This document shows, piece by piece, positions 1 through 7,935 of a DNA stretch of 12,674 nucleotides. The stretch is from assembly GCA_900556865.1 (NCBI GenBank), contig USQS01000018.1, positions 1-12,674 on the forward strand, given 5' to 3'. Under the pieces are notes generated by a model, which was not told where the DNA came from, did not search any database, and saw only the letters and a program-made list of their open reading frames with translations. Position 1 is the first letter of the stretch; the number at the start of each line of letters is the position of its first letter. This stretch comes from an uncultured Clostridium sp. (GTDB taxonomy: Bacteria > Bacillota > Clostridia > TANB77 > CAG-508). The position numbers and the translations under genes were made by a program.

Positions 1-4
1 TAAA

Positions 5-2434
5 CTAATTATATATATCTGAAAATTCAATATTACATCTTTCCATTTTATTTTGAATATTTTTATTATTTTTAATATTTCCATTAGCAGTATTATTTAT
101 TTTATTTGGAAGTATAACTTCGAAAGTAGTTCCTCTTCCCAATTCACTAAATACTCTAACTTCTCCTTTGTGTATACGTGTAAATTCATTTACAATAGAT
201 AATCCTATCCCACTACCTTCACAAGGCCTTGTAAGTCCATCATCCAATTTTATAAACTCTTCAAATATATTTTCTAATTCATGAGCTTCTATACCTATAC
301 CATAGTCTTTGATATAAATTTTTACAAATGATTTACTCACATTCATATATACTTCTATATCATTATCATCTTTATTGTATTTTATCGCATTAGACAATAA
401 ATTAAGTACTATTCTTTCTATTTTTTCTGGATCACAAGATATAATTTGTTCCTCACAATTTGTATCAAAAATTAAATTTATATTTTTATTTTTTAAATAA
501 GTAGCTACTGACATAACTATATCTTCAACGATTTCAACTATATCGTAATTTCCAAAATTCATATCGTAATATTGACTTTTTACTTGACTAAGATCTAATA
601 AATTTTGTACAAGTCTTAACAGTCTATATGAATTTCGCTTTACTATATTTATATGAAAATCTAGATTATCTAATATATAATTATTATTACTTCTACTTTG
701 TTCAATTAATTGTACTATGCCTAAAATTATATTTATAGGTGTCTTAAATTCATGAGATAAGTTATTAAAAAATCTATTTTTTAAATCTTCCATTTCTACT
801 GCTTGTTCAAGTAATTTTCCGCTCTTTTGATACTCTTTTTTTGAAGTAATATCTCTAGCTGTAAAAAATAGTGTTTCTTCATCATAATAATTTTTTATAT
901 TCCATTCTAGCCATTTATATTCTCCATTTTTACATAAAACCTTACTTTCATAATGAACAATCAAATCATTTTCAAAATCAAAATTCTCATAAACACTTCT
1001 TGAATCTTGATTTACCATTTTTTTATCCCCAAAATGTTTTTTTATTTGTTCTAACTCTTCAAATTCTTTTGCACTCCATCCTAATATACCTTTTAATCTA
1101 TCTTCATTTATATATACAAGATTCCCGTTTTTATCAAATTTTCCTATTATATCTACCGAAATTTCTATACATTTTTGCAAGTAATCTTTTTTTTGTTTAT
1201 ATTCTTTAAGTTCATTTTTTATTTTAATAGATTCATTAATATTTGAAATTGTAACTGCTAAATGTGAACATATTGTTTTTATATAATCGTATCCAAATTC
1301 TATAAATTTTGTATCTTGTAAAAAAGTTACAACTACATGACCTAGTAATTCATCTTTTACTGTAATATTATATATTCCTATTTTATATATATTTTTTTCT
1401 TTCAATTTTCTTGTAACCATTTCATTTTCTATTTCATCTACATATTTAATACCTTCTAATTTACATTTTTGAGTATATTTCAGATGAACAGCTGTAGTTG
1501 TTTCTTTTCTTTCAGTTATTGTGAAATCATCTACTATTACACCCTTGCCAATTAGTATCGAAAAATCATTTTCATCTTTGTTATATAAGCTAATTGCAAC
1601 TCCATCAGATTTAAAATTATTTATTATTTTTTCTGATATATAATTTAGTAAATTCATCAAATTATTCTTATAAATGTCTTCACCTTTATTAATACTTTCA
1701 TTAATTTCTCTTAATTTAATTGAAATATAATCTAATGTTTTATCTAAGTGTTTTCTTATATCTATATTTCTAGAAGTTATATTTATATTTTTTACACTTT
1801 TATCTTCATTTAATGTAGGACTTAATGTCACTTCATACCATTTCTTTTCTCCATCTACAGTGAATACGTTTTCAGCAGAAAAAGGTTCTTTTCTCTTTAT
1901 AAGTTCATTTTCAACATTTTCAATATATCCAAGCTCCTGTACATTATCATATAAATCGTTCGCTCTACATCCAATGATTTCTTTTTTTGTCTTCTTATGA
2001 AAATCACACTTTCTCTTATTAGCATATAAATACTCACCCTTTTTATTTTTTATAAAACATGACAGATTTATATTATCTAATAATGTTTCTAAATCACTTC
2101 TACTATAGTATTTTTCACATAAATCCCTTGCTACTATAAAATAACTCTTTTCTTCATAAAAATTACCTTCGAATAAATCTCCATTAAATTCAAATTTTTT
2201 GTTATAAATTTGTAAATAAAAATCAAAATTTATATCTTCATCCTTACCCAGACCATCAATTAAATTATTTATGCTTTTACCATTAGTATATAGGCAGTCT
2301 TTTACAGGAGTGTCTATGATGTCTTTTAAATTAATTTTTATTTTATTCATGACAGCTTTATTGGTAAACTTTATTTTTCTATTTAAGCTAATTACAAAAA
2401 TAAAGTTGTCCATATAATTAAATACATTAACCAT
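5..2434 (-). CDS. Cytosolic multi-PAS/GAF sensor histidine kinase
   Basis: Signal-sensing protein kinase that should autophosphorylate on His561 and pass the phosphate to a response regulator. Seen in the 809-aa product: a PAS-like region at about 1-108, a second PAS at about 111-230, a GAF-like region at about 255-402, a third PAS at about 420-537 ending in a typical ARDIT motif, then HisKA with the H-box LSHEFKTPI (H561), and a HATPase domain with N-box Asn682, G1 box DYGIGI (D710) and G2 box GSGIGL (G740). No membrane segment or signal peptide is visible, so it should sense an intracellular cue. The start has an AAGGAGG site 6 nt upstream. It is the last gene in view of a minus-strand run, 41 nt after the CmpB-like membrane protein. 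No response regulator is adjacent, as in orphan kinases; a link to Spo0A is possible but unproven. The ligand is unknown. Confidence 0.93.
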   Translation of the reverse strand: MVNVFNYMDNFIFVISLNRKIKFTNKAVMNKIKINLKDIIDTPVKDCLYTNGKSINNLIDGLGKDEDINFDFYLQIYNKKFEFNGDLFEGNFYEEKSYFIVARDLCEKYYSRSDLETLLDNINLSCFIKNKKGEYLYANKRKCDFHKKTKKEIIGCRANDLYDNVQELGYIENVENELIKRKEPFSAENVFTVDGEKKWYEVTLSPTLNEDKSVKNINITSRNIDIRKHLDKTLDYISIKLREINESINKGEDIYKNNLMNLLNYISEKIINNFKSDGVAISLYNKDENDFSILIGKGVIVDDFTITERKETTTAVHLKYTQKCKLEGIKYVDEIENEMVTRKLKEKNIYKIGIYNITVKDELLGHVVVTFLQDTKFIEFGYDYIKTICSHLAVTISNINESIKIKNELKEYKQKKDYLQKCIEISVDIIGKFDKNGNLVYINEDRLKGILGWSAKEFEELEQIKKHFGDKKMVNQDSRSVYENFDFENDLIVHYESKVLCKNGEYKWLEWNIKNYYDEETLFFTARDITSKKEYQKSGKLLEQAVEMEDLKNRFFNNLSHEFKTPINIILGIVQLIEQSRSNNNYILDNLDFHINIVKRNSYRLLRLVQNLLDLSQVKSQYYDMNFGNYDIVEIVEDIVMSVATYLKNKNINLIFDTNCEEQIISCDPEKIERIVLNLLSNAIKYNKDDNDIEVYMNVSKSFVKIYIKDYGIGIEAHELENIFEEFIKLDDGLTRPCEGSGIGLSIVNEFTRIHKGEVRVFSELGRGTTFEVILPNKINNTANGNIKNNKNIQNKMERCNIEFSDIYN

Positions 2435-2475
2435 TTTTTACCTCCTTGTAAAGATTATTTTTTTCCTATCACTAC

Positions 2476-3177
2476 TTATATTGCAGTATTATAAATCTTA
2501 TTATATTTTCTATTTATTTCTTCTTGATCTTTAACTTCAATGTTATTTTCCTTTATTACTCTTGTTCTAAAATAAGATAACCCAACAGCGGTAAAAATGC
2601 AATCCAAAAGCATTAATATAATTGCCATTATCATAATTGTTTTAACAAACCTAGGATTTATTAATTTTCTTACAAAACTAATAAATTTATCAATTTTAGG
2701 GTTTAAAGATACCATTAAATAAAGTGCTAGAAACCCCCAAAATATTGAATACAACAGACATATTCTTCCATTCAAATTAAGTGGCATTCCAGAATAATCC
2801 CACCATTTTACATGCAAGATTATTTCGCCTATCCAACTTACTAAATACTCTATTATAGACCCAACTATAACACCGCCTATAAAAAGAGTATTATGATTTT
2901 TCTTAAAATATTGGAGAGAAAGTATCATAATGACTGCACCAACGCCATATATAGCACAAAAAGGTCCATATAAGAAACTTTTTCTACTTTCTAACATACC
3001 ATATCTTGCAATTCCGAACAAAGTTTCTATAATATAACCAATTACACTATAAACAACAAAATATGCAAAAATCCTCCAAATACTAATTCCTAAAATTTTA
3101 AAACTTTTTTTCTTTTTTACAACTTTAAACTCTGTTTTTTTATCATCTATTTTCTCTATAACTTGTTCCATATACAT
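2476..3177 (-). CDS. CmpB-like multi-pass membrane protein (putative ABC transporter permease family)
   Basis: Integral membrane protein of the family usually named 'putative ABC transporter permease' (PF06541, CmpB-like). Its biochemical role is not established. The family signature is clear: a first membrane helix with YSVIGYIIETLFG, then SFLYGPFCAIYG, a glutamate in GSIIEYLVSWIGE, a WWDYS motif and LNGRICLLYSIFWG. About five or six hydrophobic helices lie between residues 25 and 205, after a lysine-rich cytosolic N terminus. No ATP-binding partner is nearby, so transport is only implied by the family name. The start is uncertain: TTG at 3183, ATG at 3177 and ATG at 3171 are all in frame, and only a weak GGGGA precedes them. 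The pepF stop lies 7 nt upstream of the ATG at 3177, so translation may be coupled to pepF. Confidence 0.85.
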   Translation of the reverse strand: MYMEQVIEKIDDKKTEFKVVKKKKSFKILGISIWRIFAYFVVYSVIGYIIETLFGIARYGMLESRKSFLYGPFCAIYGVGAVIMILSLQYFKKNHNTLFIGGVIVGSIIEYLVSWIGEIILHVKWWDYSGMPLNLNGRICLLYSIFWGFLALYLMVSLNPKIDKFISFVRKLINPRFVKTIMIMAIILMLLDCIFTAVGLSYFRTRVIKENNIEVKDQEEINRKYNKIYNTAI

Positions 3178-3184
3178 CCCCAAT

Positions 3185-4951
3185 TTAAATTAATTTTTTC
3201 AATTCCATAGTTAAATCTTTATAAAAATCAATTGCACCTTTATAAGTTTCAATATTTTCTAAATCTACATCAACCATTTTTAATAATTCAACAGATTTTT
3301 TAGTACATCCTTGTTTTAGCATTTCAATATATTTTTCTTTATATCCTTCTTTCCCTTCTAATATATTTTTAGCTATAATAATTGCTGCAGATATTCCTGT
3401 TGCATATTTATAAACATAAAAAGGAGTATAAAAATGTGGTATTCTAGCCCATTCATATTTAATTTGTTCATCTATAACACAGTTTTTTCCAAAATATTGT
3501 TCATTTAATTTATAATACATATTAGATAAATCATCACTTGAAAGCATTTCTCCAAGTTCAATCTTTTCATGAACCATTTTTTCAAATTCTGCAAACATAG
3601 CCTGCCTAAATAATGTTGCCCTTATCATTTCTAATAATTCATAAATTATTTCTGCTTTTTTTGTTTTATCTTGTTCATTTTCAATTTGATATTTAGCAAG
3701 TAAAATCTCATTTGTAGTTGAAGCAATTTCTGCTACCATTATTGTATAATTTGAATCAATTACATTTTGATTAGTATTAGAATAATACGAATGCATAGCA
3801 TGACCTAACTCATGTGCAATTGTACTAACATCTCTTTTATTATTTACAAAATTATCTAATACATATGGATGAACACCATATACTCCCATACTATATGCTC
3901 CACCGCGTTTGTTTTCTTTAGGGTATACATCCACCCATCTATTTGAAAAAGCTTCTTCAAGCTTTGAAATGTATTCTTTACCAAGTACATTTAACGCTTT
4001 TAGAACTTCTTCTTTAGCTTGCTCGAATGTTATAGTATCATCTGATATTTGAAAAGGATTTACATAAATATCATATATATGCATTTCTTCTTTTTTTAAA
4101 AGTTTTCTTTTTAATTTTATAAATTCATGATTTACATTTATATTACTATGAACTGCTTCTATCAAACTATTATAAACCTTTAAATTTGAGTCATCATTAT
4201 TAACTGCTTTTTCTAAAGAAGATGAATATTTGCGAAGTTTTGCAGTAATTGTATCTTCCTTAACTCTAGCTAGATATAATTCCCCTATTGTATTTAAAAA
4301 TTCACTATATTTAGAATACATTAAATTAAATGCTTGTTTTCTAATATTTTCATTTTGGCTTTTCAAAAATATTGAATAATTACTATCTGTCATTTTTGTC
4401 TTTTTGCCATTTTCTTCTGTTATTTCTCCAAAATTGAATTCTGTATTTGTTAAAATGTCAAAAACATTTTCTTGAGCAGAAAAAACTTCTGAATACATAG
4501 CTAACAAATTCTCTTCTTGTTTACTTAAAACATGCTCTTTCTCTTTTATTATTTCTTTTATTTCTCTTTCATATCTTTTTAGTTTTTCATTTTCTTCTAT
4601 AAATTTTAATAATTTATTTGTATCTATTTCAGTAATTTCAGGAGTCATAAATGACAATGTTTTTTCAAATTCTGTACCTATTGCTTCACATCTTTTATAT
4701 AATTTTATATTTCCACTATCTGCCATATTTAAATGGAATTTTAGCATTCCATATGCATAAATTTTTTCATAATTTTCTAATGCTTTTTCATATGCATTAT
4801 AGCAATTATATAAATTTTCTGAACTTTTTGCCAATTCCCCTTGGTATGTTTTTACTGTTTCAAGATTTTTTTGTAATTGTTTAATTGTATTTTCAAAATC
4901 TTCTGTAGATTTAAATATATCTTTTAAATTCCATTGGTATTTTTCTTCCAT
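3185..4951 (-). CDS. pepF: Oligoendopeptidase F (M3B zinc metallopeptidase)
   Basis: Cytoplasmic zinc peptidase that cleaves short peptides, expected to act in peptide turnover and nutrition. The 588-aa length is normal for the family. The N terminus has the family phrase YQWNLKDIF. The zinc site is complete: HELGH at residues 380-384 gives two histidine ligands and the catalytic Glu381, and the third ligand is Glu408 in the following VAEIAST segment. The C-terminal region with IPHFYTPFYVYKYATG also matches M3B enzymes and helps bind the peptide. There is no signal peptide. An AAAGGA site lies 9 nt before the ATG. The gene sits 32 nt after the unrecognised 482-aa gene and directly before the CmpB-like membrane protein, so co-transcription is likely. 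The frame is intact. Confidence 0.95.
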   Translation of the reverse strand: MEEKYQWNLKDIFKSTEDFENTIKQLQKNLETVKTYQGELAKSSENLYNCYNAYEKALENYEKIYAYGMLKFHLNMADSGNIKLYKRCEAIGTEFEKTLSFMTPEITEIDTNKLLKFIEENEKLKRYEREIKEIIKEKEHVLSKQEENLLAMYSEVFSAQENVFDILTNTEFNFGEITEENGKKTKMTDSNYSIFLKSQNENIRKQAFNLMYSKYSEFLNTIGELYLARVKEDTITAKLRKYSSSLEKAVNNDDSNLKVYNSLIEAVHSNINVNHEFIKLKRKLLKKEEMHIYDIYVNPFQISDDTITFEQAKEEVLKALNVLGKEYISKLEEAFSNRWVDVYPKENKRGGAYSMGVYGVHPYVLDNFVNNKRDVSTIAHELGHAMHSYYSNTNQNVIDSNYTIMVAEIASTTNEILLAKYQIENEQDKTKKAEIIYELLEMIRATLFRQAMFAEFEKMVHEKIELGEMLSSDDLSNMYYKLNEQYFGKNCVIDEQIKYEWARIPHFYTPFYVYKYATGISAAIIIAKNILEGKEGYKEKYIEMLKQGCTKKSVELLKMVDVDLENIETYKGAIDFYKDLTMELKKLI

Positions 4952-4983
4952 TTTACAATTTCCTTTCTCGCATAATTTGTGTT

Positions 4984-6432
4984 TTAACCATCTAATTCTT
5001 GTTCAGGCTCTTTTTTATCTGCTTCATTGAAAAAAGGAGTAGATATACCATTAAAAGTATTTTCTTTTTTGATTGCAACATAAGAAATATTTTTAGGTGG
5101 TAATTTTAAGCCTTTAATTTTTTCTTTTTGTTTATGATATCCTTCTAACATTGTTAAAGCCTCTAGTTTAGTTAATTCAACATCTTGACGTGAAATACCT
5201 GGTATATTAATAAATTTTCTTTCAGGCATACCTTGTTTTAAAATTCTTGGTTTTAAAGTACTATTCCACAAGCTTTTTCTTTTTGAAATTCTACTTTTAG
5301 ATTTTTTTATTCTATTTTTCAAATTATCCATATATTCCTTATTTCTTGGCTTTTCTCTTTTACTTGTTTCACTTTCTGCTTTTTTCAATTTTTTTTCTAA
5401 ACAAGCTAAATGTTCTTTCTCAAGTTTAGGTACCCTGAATAAATGAGCTTGATACAATTTTTTTATTTGTTCTTCTAATAATTTAATTTCTTTACTGTCT
5501 TTTGAATATTTTCCACTGTTTAACATCATTTCATATTTATTTTGTAAAATATATAATTTCATTTCTTCTTTGTATGTAGTACCTTCTCTTGCATTAAATC
5601 TTATTGTTGGTTTATTGCTTATACTTTGTAATTCTTCTTCTACATCATAAGAAACTGGAAAACCACTTTCAATTCGTGTCTGTGTGTTAAATCTATTTGT
5701 TAATTCTTCTAATATTGCTAATTGTTGTCCTGATAAGTGACTTAAGTCTTCCACTTGAGTGACCGCTCCCTTTATTAAATGAGCTATTGCTAACTTTGTT
5801 AATTCTGGAGCTCTTTTTTGTACAACTTTGTTTATTTCTGAACGTTCTCCATCTCTATATGGATATGGGTAATCATCATTAAATAATATTTCTTGTGCTC
5901 TATTTATTAAAGTAGAACCTGTTTCATCTTTTGCATTACAAATTTCATTTATTAGATTTTCTGAATTTATAATTTCTTTTCCCTTTTCAGTTTCTAGTTC
6001 TTGTCCTTTTGATATTTTACTTTCAAAGGTTTTATTTTTTTCTTTCTTTAAGTTTGCTTTATCTATCTCATCATGTAATTTATGCATTTTTTCAAAAAGC
6101 TCATCACACGCTTTTGTTAAATCTTCTAGTTTCACACCATTGTTTAATACCATTTCACTAACTTTTTCTCTAACCCACACAGAAACTTGTGGTAAAACCT
6201 TTTCCGCAACAAAAACACTTCCTAATACTCTTTCTTTTTCATCAAAGTTTTCTGCATAAAATTTTATTGCTTCTTCTCCTACCGGAAAGTTTACTGCTTT
6301 TTTAGAAATTGCTTCAAATTCGGATTGTATTTTAGTTAAATATTCAAGTTGTTCCTTTTGTGCAGATGTCATTTCTTCTTGCCCTCTAGAAGCGGATTTT
6401 CTTAAATTTCTTAAATTTTCTATAAAACCCAT
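4984..6432 (-). CDS. Unrecognised basic, coiled-coil-rich protein of about 482 aa
   Basis: I do not recognise a family. The product is soluble, without signal peptide or membrane helix, and very rich in Lys and Glu. Visible parts: an N-terminal predicted helical region (about 1-150) with heptad-like stretches, a central region around 'YPYPYRDGE' (about 190-290), a long charged helix (about 290-360), a strongly basic stretch (about 350-395) with clustered Lys, Arg and Ser, and an acidic tail. The basic stretch could bind nucleic acid or an anionic surface; this is inference only. A sigma-A promoter with perfect TATAAT lies just upstream (6476-6504), so it is probably expressed in growing cells. 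Start: ATG at 6432 with AAAGG 12 nt upstream; an in-frame GTG at 6441 has only 3 nt spacing. It leads the run that continues into pepF. Confidence 0.8.
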   Translation of the reverse strand: MGFIENLRNLRKSASRGQEEMTSAQKEQLEYLTKIQSEFEAISKKAVNFPVGEEAIKFYAENFDEKERVLGSVFVAEKVLPQVSVWVREKVSEMVLNNGVKLEDLTKACDELFEKMHKLHDEIDKANLKKEKNKTFESKISKGQELETEKGKEIINSENLINEICNAKDETGSTLINRAQEILFNDDYPYPYRDGERSEINKVVQKRAPELTKLAIAHLIKGAVTQVEDLSHLSGQQLAILEELTNRFNTQTRIESGFPVSYDVEEELQSISNKPTIRFNAREGTTYKEEMKLYILQNKYEMMLNSGKYSKDSKEIKLLEEQIKKLYQAHLFRVPKLEKEHLACLEKKLKKAESETSKREKPRNKEYMDNLKNRIKKSKSRISKRKSLWNSTLKPRILKQGMPERKFINIPGISRQDVELTKLEALTMLEGYHKQKEKIKGLKLPPKNISYVAIKKENTFNGISTPFFNEADKKEPEQELDG

Positions 6433-6475
6433 TATAATCACAAACCTTTCTGTTTCCTATACTTAAAACAATTTC

Positions 6476-6504
6476 ATTATACCACAAGCCTATAAATTTA
6501 TCAA
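6476..6504 (-). promoter_or_regulatory. Sigma-A promoter for the 482-aa gene and possibly the pepF run
   Basis: Read on the minus strand there is TTGATA (6499-6504), a 17-nt spacer and a perfect TATAAT (6476-6481), with TGG just before it, which makes an extended -10. This is the best promoter in the window. Transcription should start near 6469, giving a leader of about 35 nt before the ATG at 6432. Confidence 0.85.
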
Positions 6505-6598
6505 TACAATTTTTAATATCTTTAAGCATCCCTAGTTCCATAGTTGATTATATTTCTAATCGTATAACCTTATTTCACTTTTCCAAAATAATTTTCTA

Positions 6599-6607
6599 TT
6601 ATCCACA
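6599..6607 (+). promoter_or_regulatory. Single perfect DnaA-box match
   Basis: TTATCCACA matches the DnaA box consensus exactly. It lies in the 285-nt space between the divergent 482-aa gene and dpaB. There is no second box nearby and no origin-type cluster, so it may be chance in AT-rich DNA or a lone regulatory DnaA site. Confidence 0.3.
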
Positions 6608-6651
6608 ATCTACCCAAATATAATCACTACTCTAATTTTTCTACAATTTTA

Positions 6652-6683
6652 TTCAAAAATTTCATCTAATTTTCATATTATAT
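6652..6683 (+). promoter_or_regulatory. Possible dpaB promoter region (weak)
   Basis: The stretch just upstream of the dpaB SD contains CATATTATA (6674-6682), which fits the CATAnnnTA form of a sigma-K -10. dpaAB genes are mother-cell, sigma-K-type genes in known spore formers. No clear AC-type -35 sits at the right distance. The same bases can be read as a poor sigma-A promoter, TTCAAA, 18 nt, TATTAT. In such AT-rich DNA either match could be chance. Confidence 0.25.
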
Positions 6684-6700
6684 ATAAATAGATATTGAAA

Positions 6701-6713
6701 GGAGGAGATGATG
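6701..6713 (+). promoter_or_regulatory. Strong dpaB ribosome binding site with out-of-frame ATGATG
   Basis: GGAGGAG at 6701-6707 is directly followed by two ATG codons (6708 and 6711). Both are one frame away from dpaB and would encode only eight or seven residues before a TAA at 6732. The dpaB frame itself opens at TTG 6718, which is 10 nt from the SD. See the dpaB entry for the two possible readings. Confidence 0.6.
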
Positions 6714-6717
6714 AATT

Positions 6718-7296
6718 TTGGAAATAAAAGGTAAAAGAGTTGGTTTTGTACTTACAGGTTCTTTTTGTACATTTAGTAAAACAATACCTAAAATAAAAGA
6801 AATAAAGAACTTAGGTGCAGATATTATCCCAATAATGTCATATAATAGTTACTTACTAGATACAAAATTTGGTAAAGCAGAAGATTTTATAAAAGAAATT
6901 GAATCAATTTGTGACAAAAAAATTATTCATACAATACAAGATGCCGAACCTATAGGTCCGAAACATTTAACAGATATAATGGTTGTAGCACCTGCAAGCG
7001 GAAACACAATGTCTAAACTTGCATGTGATATAATAGATACTCCAAGTTTAATGGCTGTAAAATCACACTTAAGAAATAATTTACCAGTAGTAATTGCACC
7101 TTCTACAAATAATGGGCTTGGTGCAAATATGGTAAATATTGGTAGTCTACTTAATAGAAAAAATTATTATTTTGTCCCATTTAAACAAGATAACCCAATA
7201 ACCAAACCAAGGTCTATTGTTTTTGATGCTGAATACCTAATAAAAACAATAGAACTAGCACTAGATGGAGAACAAATTGAACCTATATTGTTATGA
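6718..7296 (+). CDS. dpaB: Dipicolinate synthase subunit B
   Basis: Flavoprotein-fold subunit that, with DpaA, makes dipicolinic acid from the dihydrodipicolinate-pathway intermediate in the mother cell of a sporulating cell; dipicolinate is then loaded into the spore core. The 192-aa product follows Bacillus SpoVFB throughout: GKRVGFVLTGSFCTF at the N terminus, EPIGPKHLTDIMVVAP, GNTMSKLACDIIDTPSLMA, the RNNLPVVIAPSTNN segment, and PFKQDNP near the end. The in-frame start is TTG, because in-frame TGA stops occur at 6709 and 6712. A single-base deletion around 6717-6721 would join the frame to the well spaced ATG at 6711 and give MNFEIKGKRVGF, so the TTG may reflect an indel. dpaA is not in the window, which is unusual because the pair is normally adjacent. 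The gene is alone on this strand and converges with the cupin operon. Confidence 0.93.
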   Translation: MEIKGKRVGFVLTGSFCTFSKTIPKIKEIKNLGADIIPIMSYNSYLLDTKFGKAEDFIKEIESICDKKIIHTIQDAEPIGPKHLTDIMVVAPASGNTMSKLACDIIDTPSLMAVKSHLRNNLPVVIAPSTNNGLGANMVNIGSLLNRKNYYFVPFKQDNPITKPRSIVFDAEYLIKTIELALDGEQIEPILL

Positions 7297-7309
7297 ATAT
7301 AGAAAAAAA

Positions 7310-7373
7310 TAGACAAGGGATGGTATAGTTATTTTAAATTCGTGTTTAAAATAATTCTATCATCCCCTGTCTA
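7310..7373 (-). terminator. Long hairpin between convergent genes, terminator of the cupin operon
   Basis: Two 29-nt arms (7310-7338 and 7345-7373) pair around a 6-nt TTCGTG loop with 25 Watson-Crick pairs, two G-T pairs and two mismatches. On the minus strand the stem is followed at once by a run of seven T (complement of the A-run 7303-7309), the form of an intrinsic terminator for the operon ending at 7386. On the plus strand there is no proper T-run after the stem, so it would stop dpaB transcripts only weakly. The stem is longer than most terminators. Confidence 0.8.
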
Positions 7374-7385
7374 GTATAAATTAAC

Positions 7386-7736
7386 CTATTTTAAATCATT
7401 AGCTTTTCCAGCGATATCATTGTCTGGATTGTATGATGGATTCATAATTAACAAAAGATTCATTTTTCCAGAATATACAAATTCTGTTTTAGGTGGAATT
7501 TCAATAATATCTCCTTCTTCAACATTGAATATATCATTATTAATTTTAAATTTACCCGAGCCAGAAACTACATAAAAAATATGTGTAGATTTAGTATTTG
7601 TACAATATTTTTCATGCCCTATATATGATTTTTCTAAATCAATACTAACATTTTTATTATTTAATTCATAACTAAATCCATCCATACCTTTTTGAGAAAA
7701 AGTAGGTTCAGACGGACGCTTTTTTACATATTCCAT
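7386..7736 (-). CDS. Small single-domain cupin protein
   Basis: A 116-aa protein with one cupin beta-barrel: THIFYVVSGSGKF at about residues 62-74 and VEEGDIIEIPPKTEFVYSG at about 81-99 are the usual strand and turn pattern. The classical HxH...E metal ligands of cupin motif 1 are not present: only one His (STH) is seen and Tyr stands where Glu is usual. It may therefore bind a small ligand or be a non-enzymatic member. No substrate can be named. The start is ATG at 7736 because AGGAGG lies 6 nt upstream; the longer open frame to 7772 would run through that site and overlap the upstream gene. It is the last gene of the operon, 13 nt after the 61-aa membrane protein. Confidence 0.8.
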   Translation of the reverse strand: MEYVKKRPSEPTFSQKGMDGFSYELNNKNVSIDLEKSYIGHEKYCTNTKSTHIFYVVSGSGKFKINNDIFNVEEGDIIEIPPKTEFVYSGKMNLLLIMNPSYNPDNDIAGKANDLK

Positions 7737-7749
7737 TGCAGTCCTCCTA

Positions 7750-7935
7750 TTATTTAATATTATATAATACAATTGCCCCGATTATTGAAAAAATAAAACC
7801 TAAAATTTTTAGTCCACTTGTTGCTTCATTTTGGTCTCCAAACCCAAACCAAATATTAGTTAAAATTCTAGCATCATATATAAGACAAACTCCTATGGCA
7901 ACTAATATTAAAGATATTAATTTAATTATTATCAT
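7750..7935 (-). CDS. Small two-helix membrane protein (61 aa)
   Basis: A 61-aa protein with a hydrophobic helix at about 3-19, a short loop containing YDAR and the phrase FGFGDQNEATSG, and a second hydrophobic helix at about 42-58. The specific polar loop suggests a conserved small membrane protein and not a chance frame; similar short proteins occur in clostridia, but I cannot assign a function. AAAGGA lies 11 nt before the ATG. It begins 23 nt after the stop of restored recG and ends 13 nt before the cupin start, so it belongs to that operon. A plus-strand open frame over the same bases is a shadow. Confidence 0.7.
   Translation of the reverse strand: MIIIKLISLILVAIGVCLIYDARILTNIWFGFGDQNEATSGLKILGFIFSIIGAIVLYNIK

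Noticed and set aside
871..1209. Plus-strand open frame of 112 codons
   Set aside because: Lies wholly inside the histidine kinase gene on the other strand; composition is Phe/Leu/Tyr-rich as expected for a shadow of Lys/Glu-rich coding DNA, with no SD.
4651..4884. Plus-strand open frame of 77 codons inside pepF
   Set aside because: Antisense shadow of an intact, clearly recognised gene.
7737..7772. Longer N terminus of the cupin starting at 7772
   Set aside because: Would place the AGGAGG site inside the gene and overlap the upstream stop; ATG 7736 has ideal spacing.
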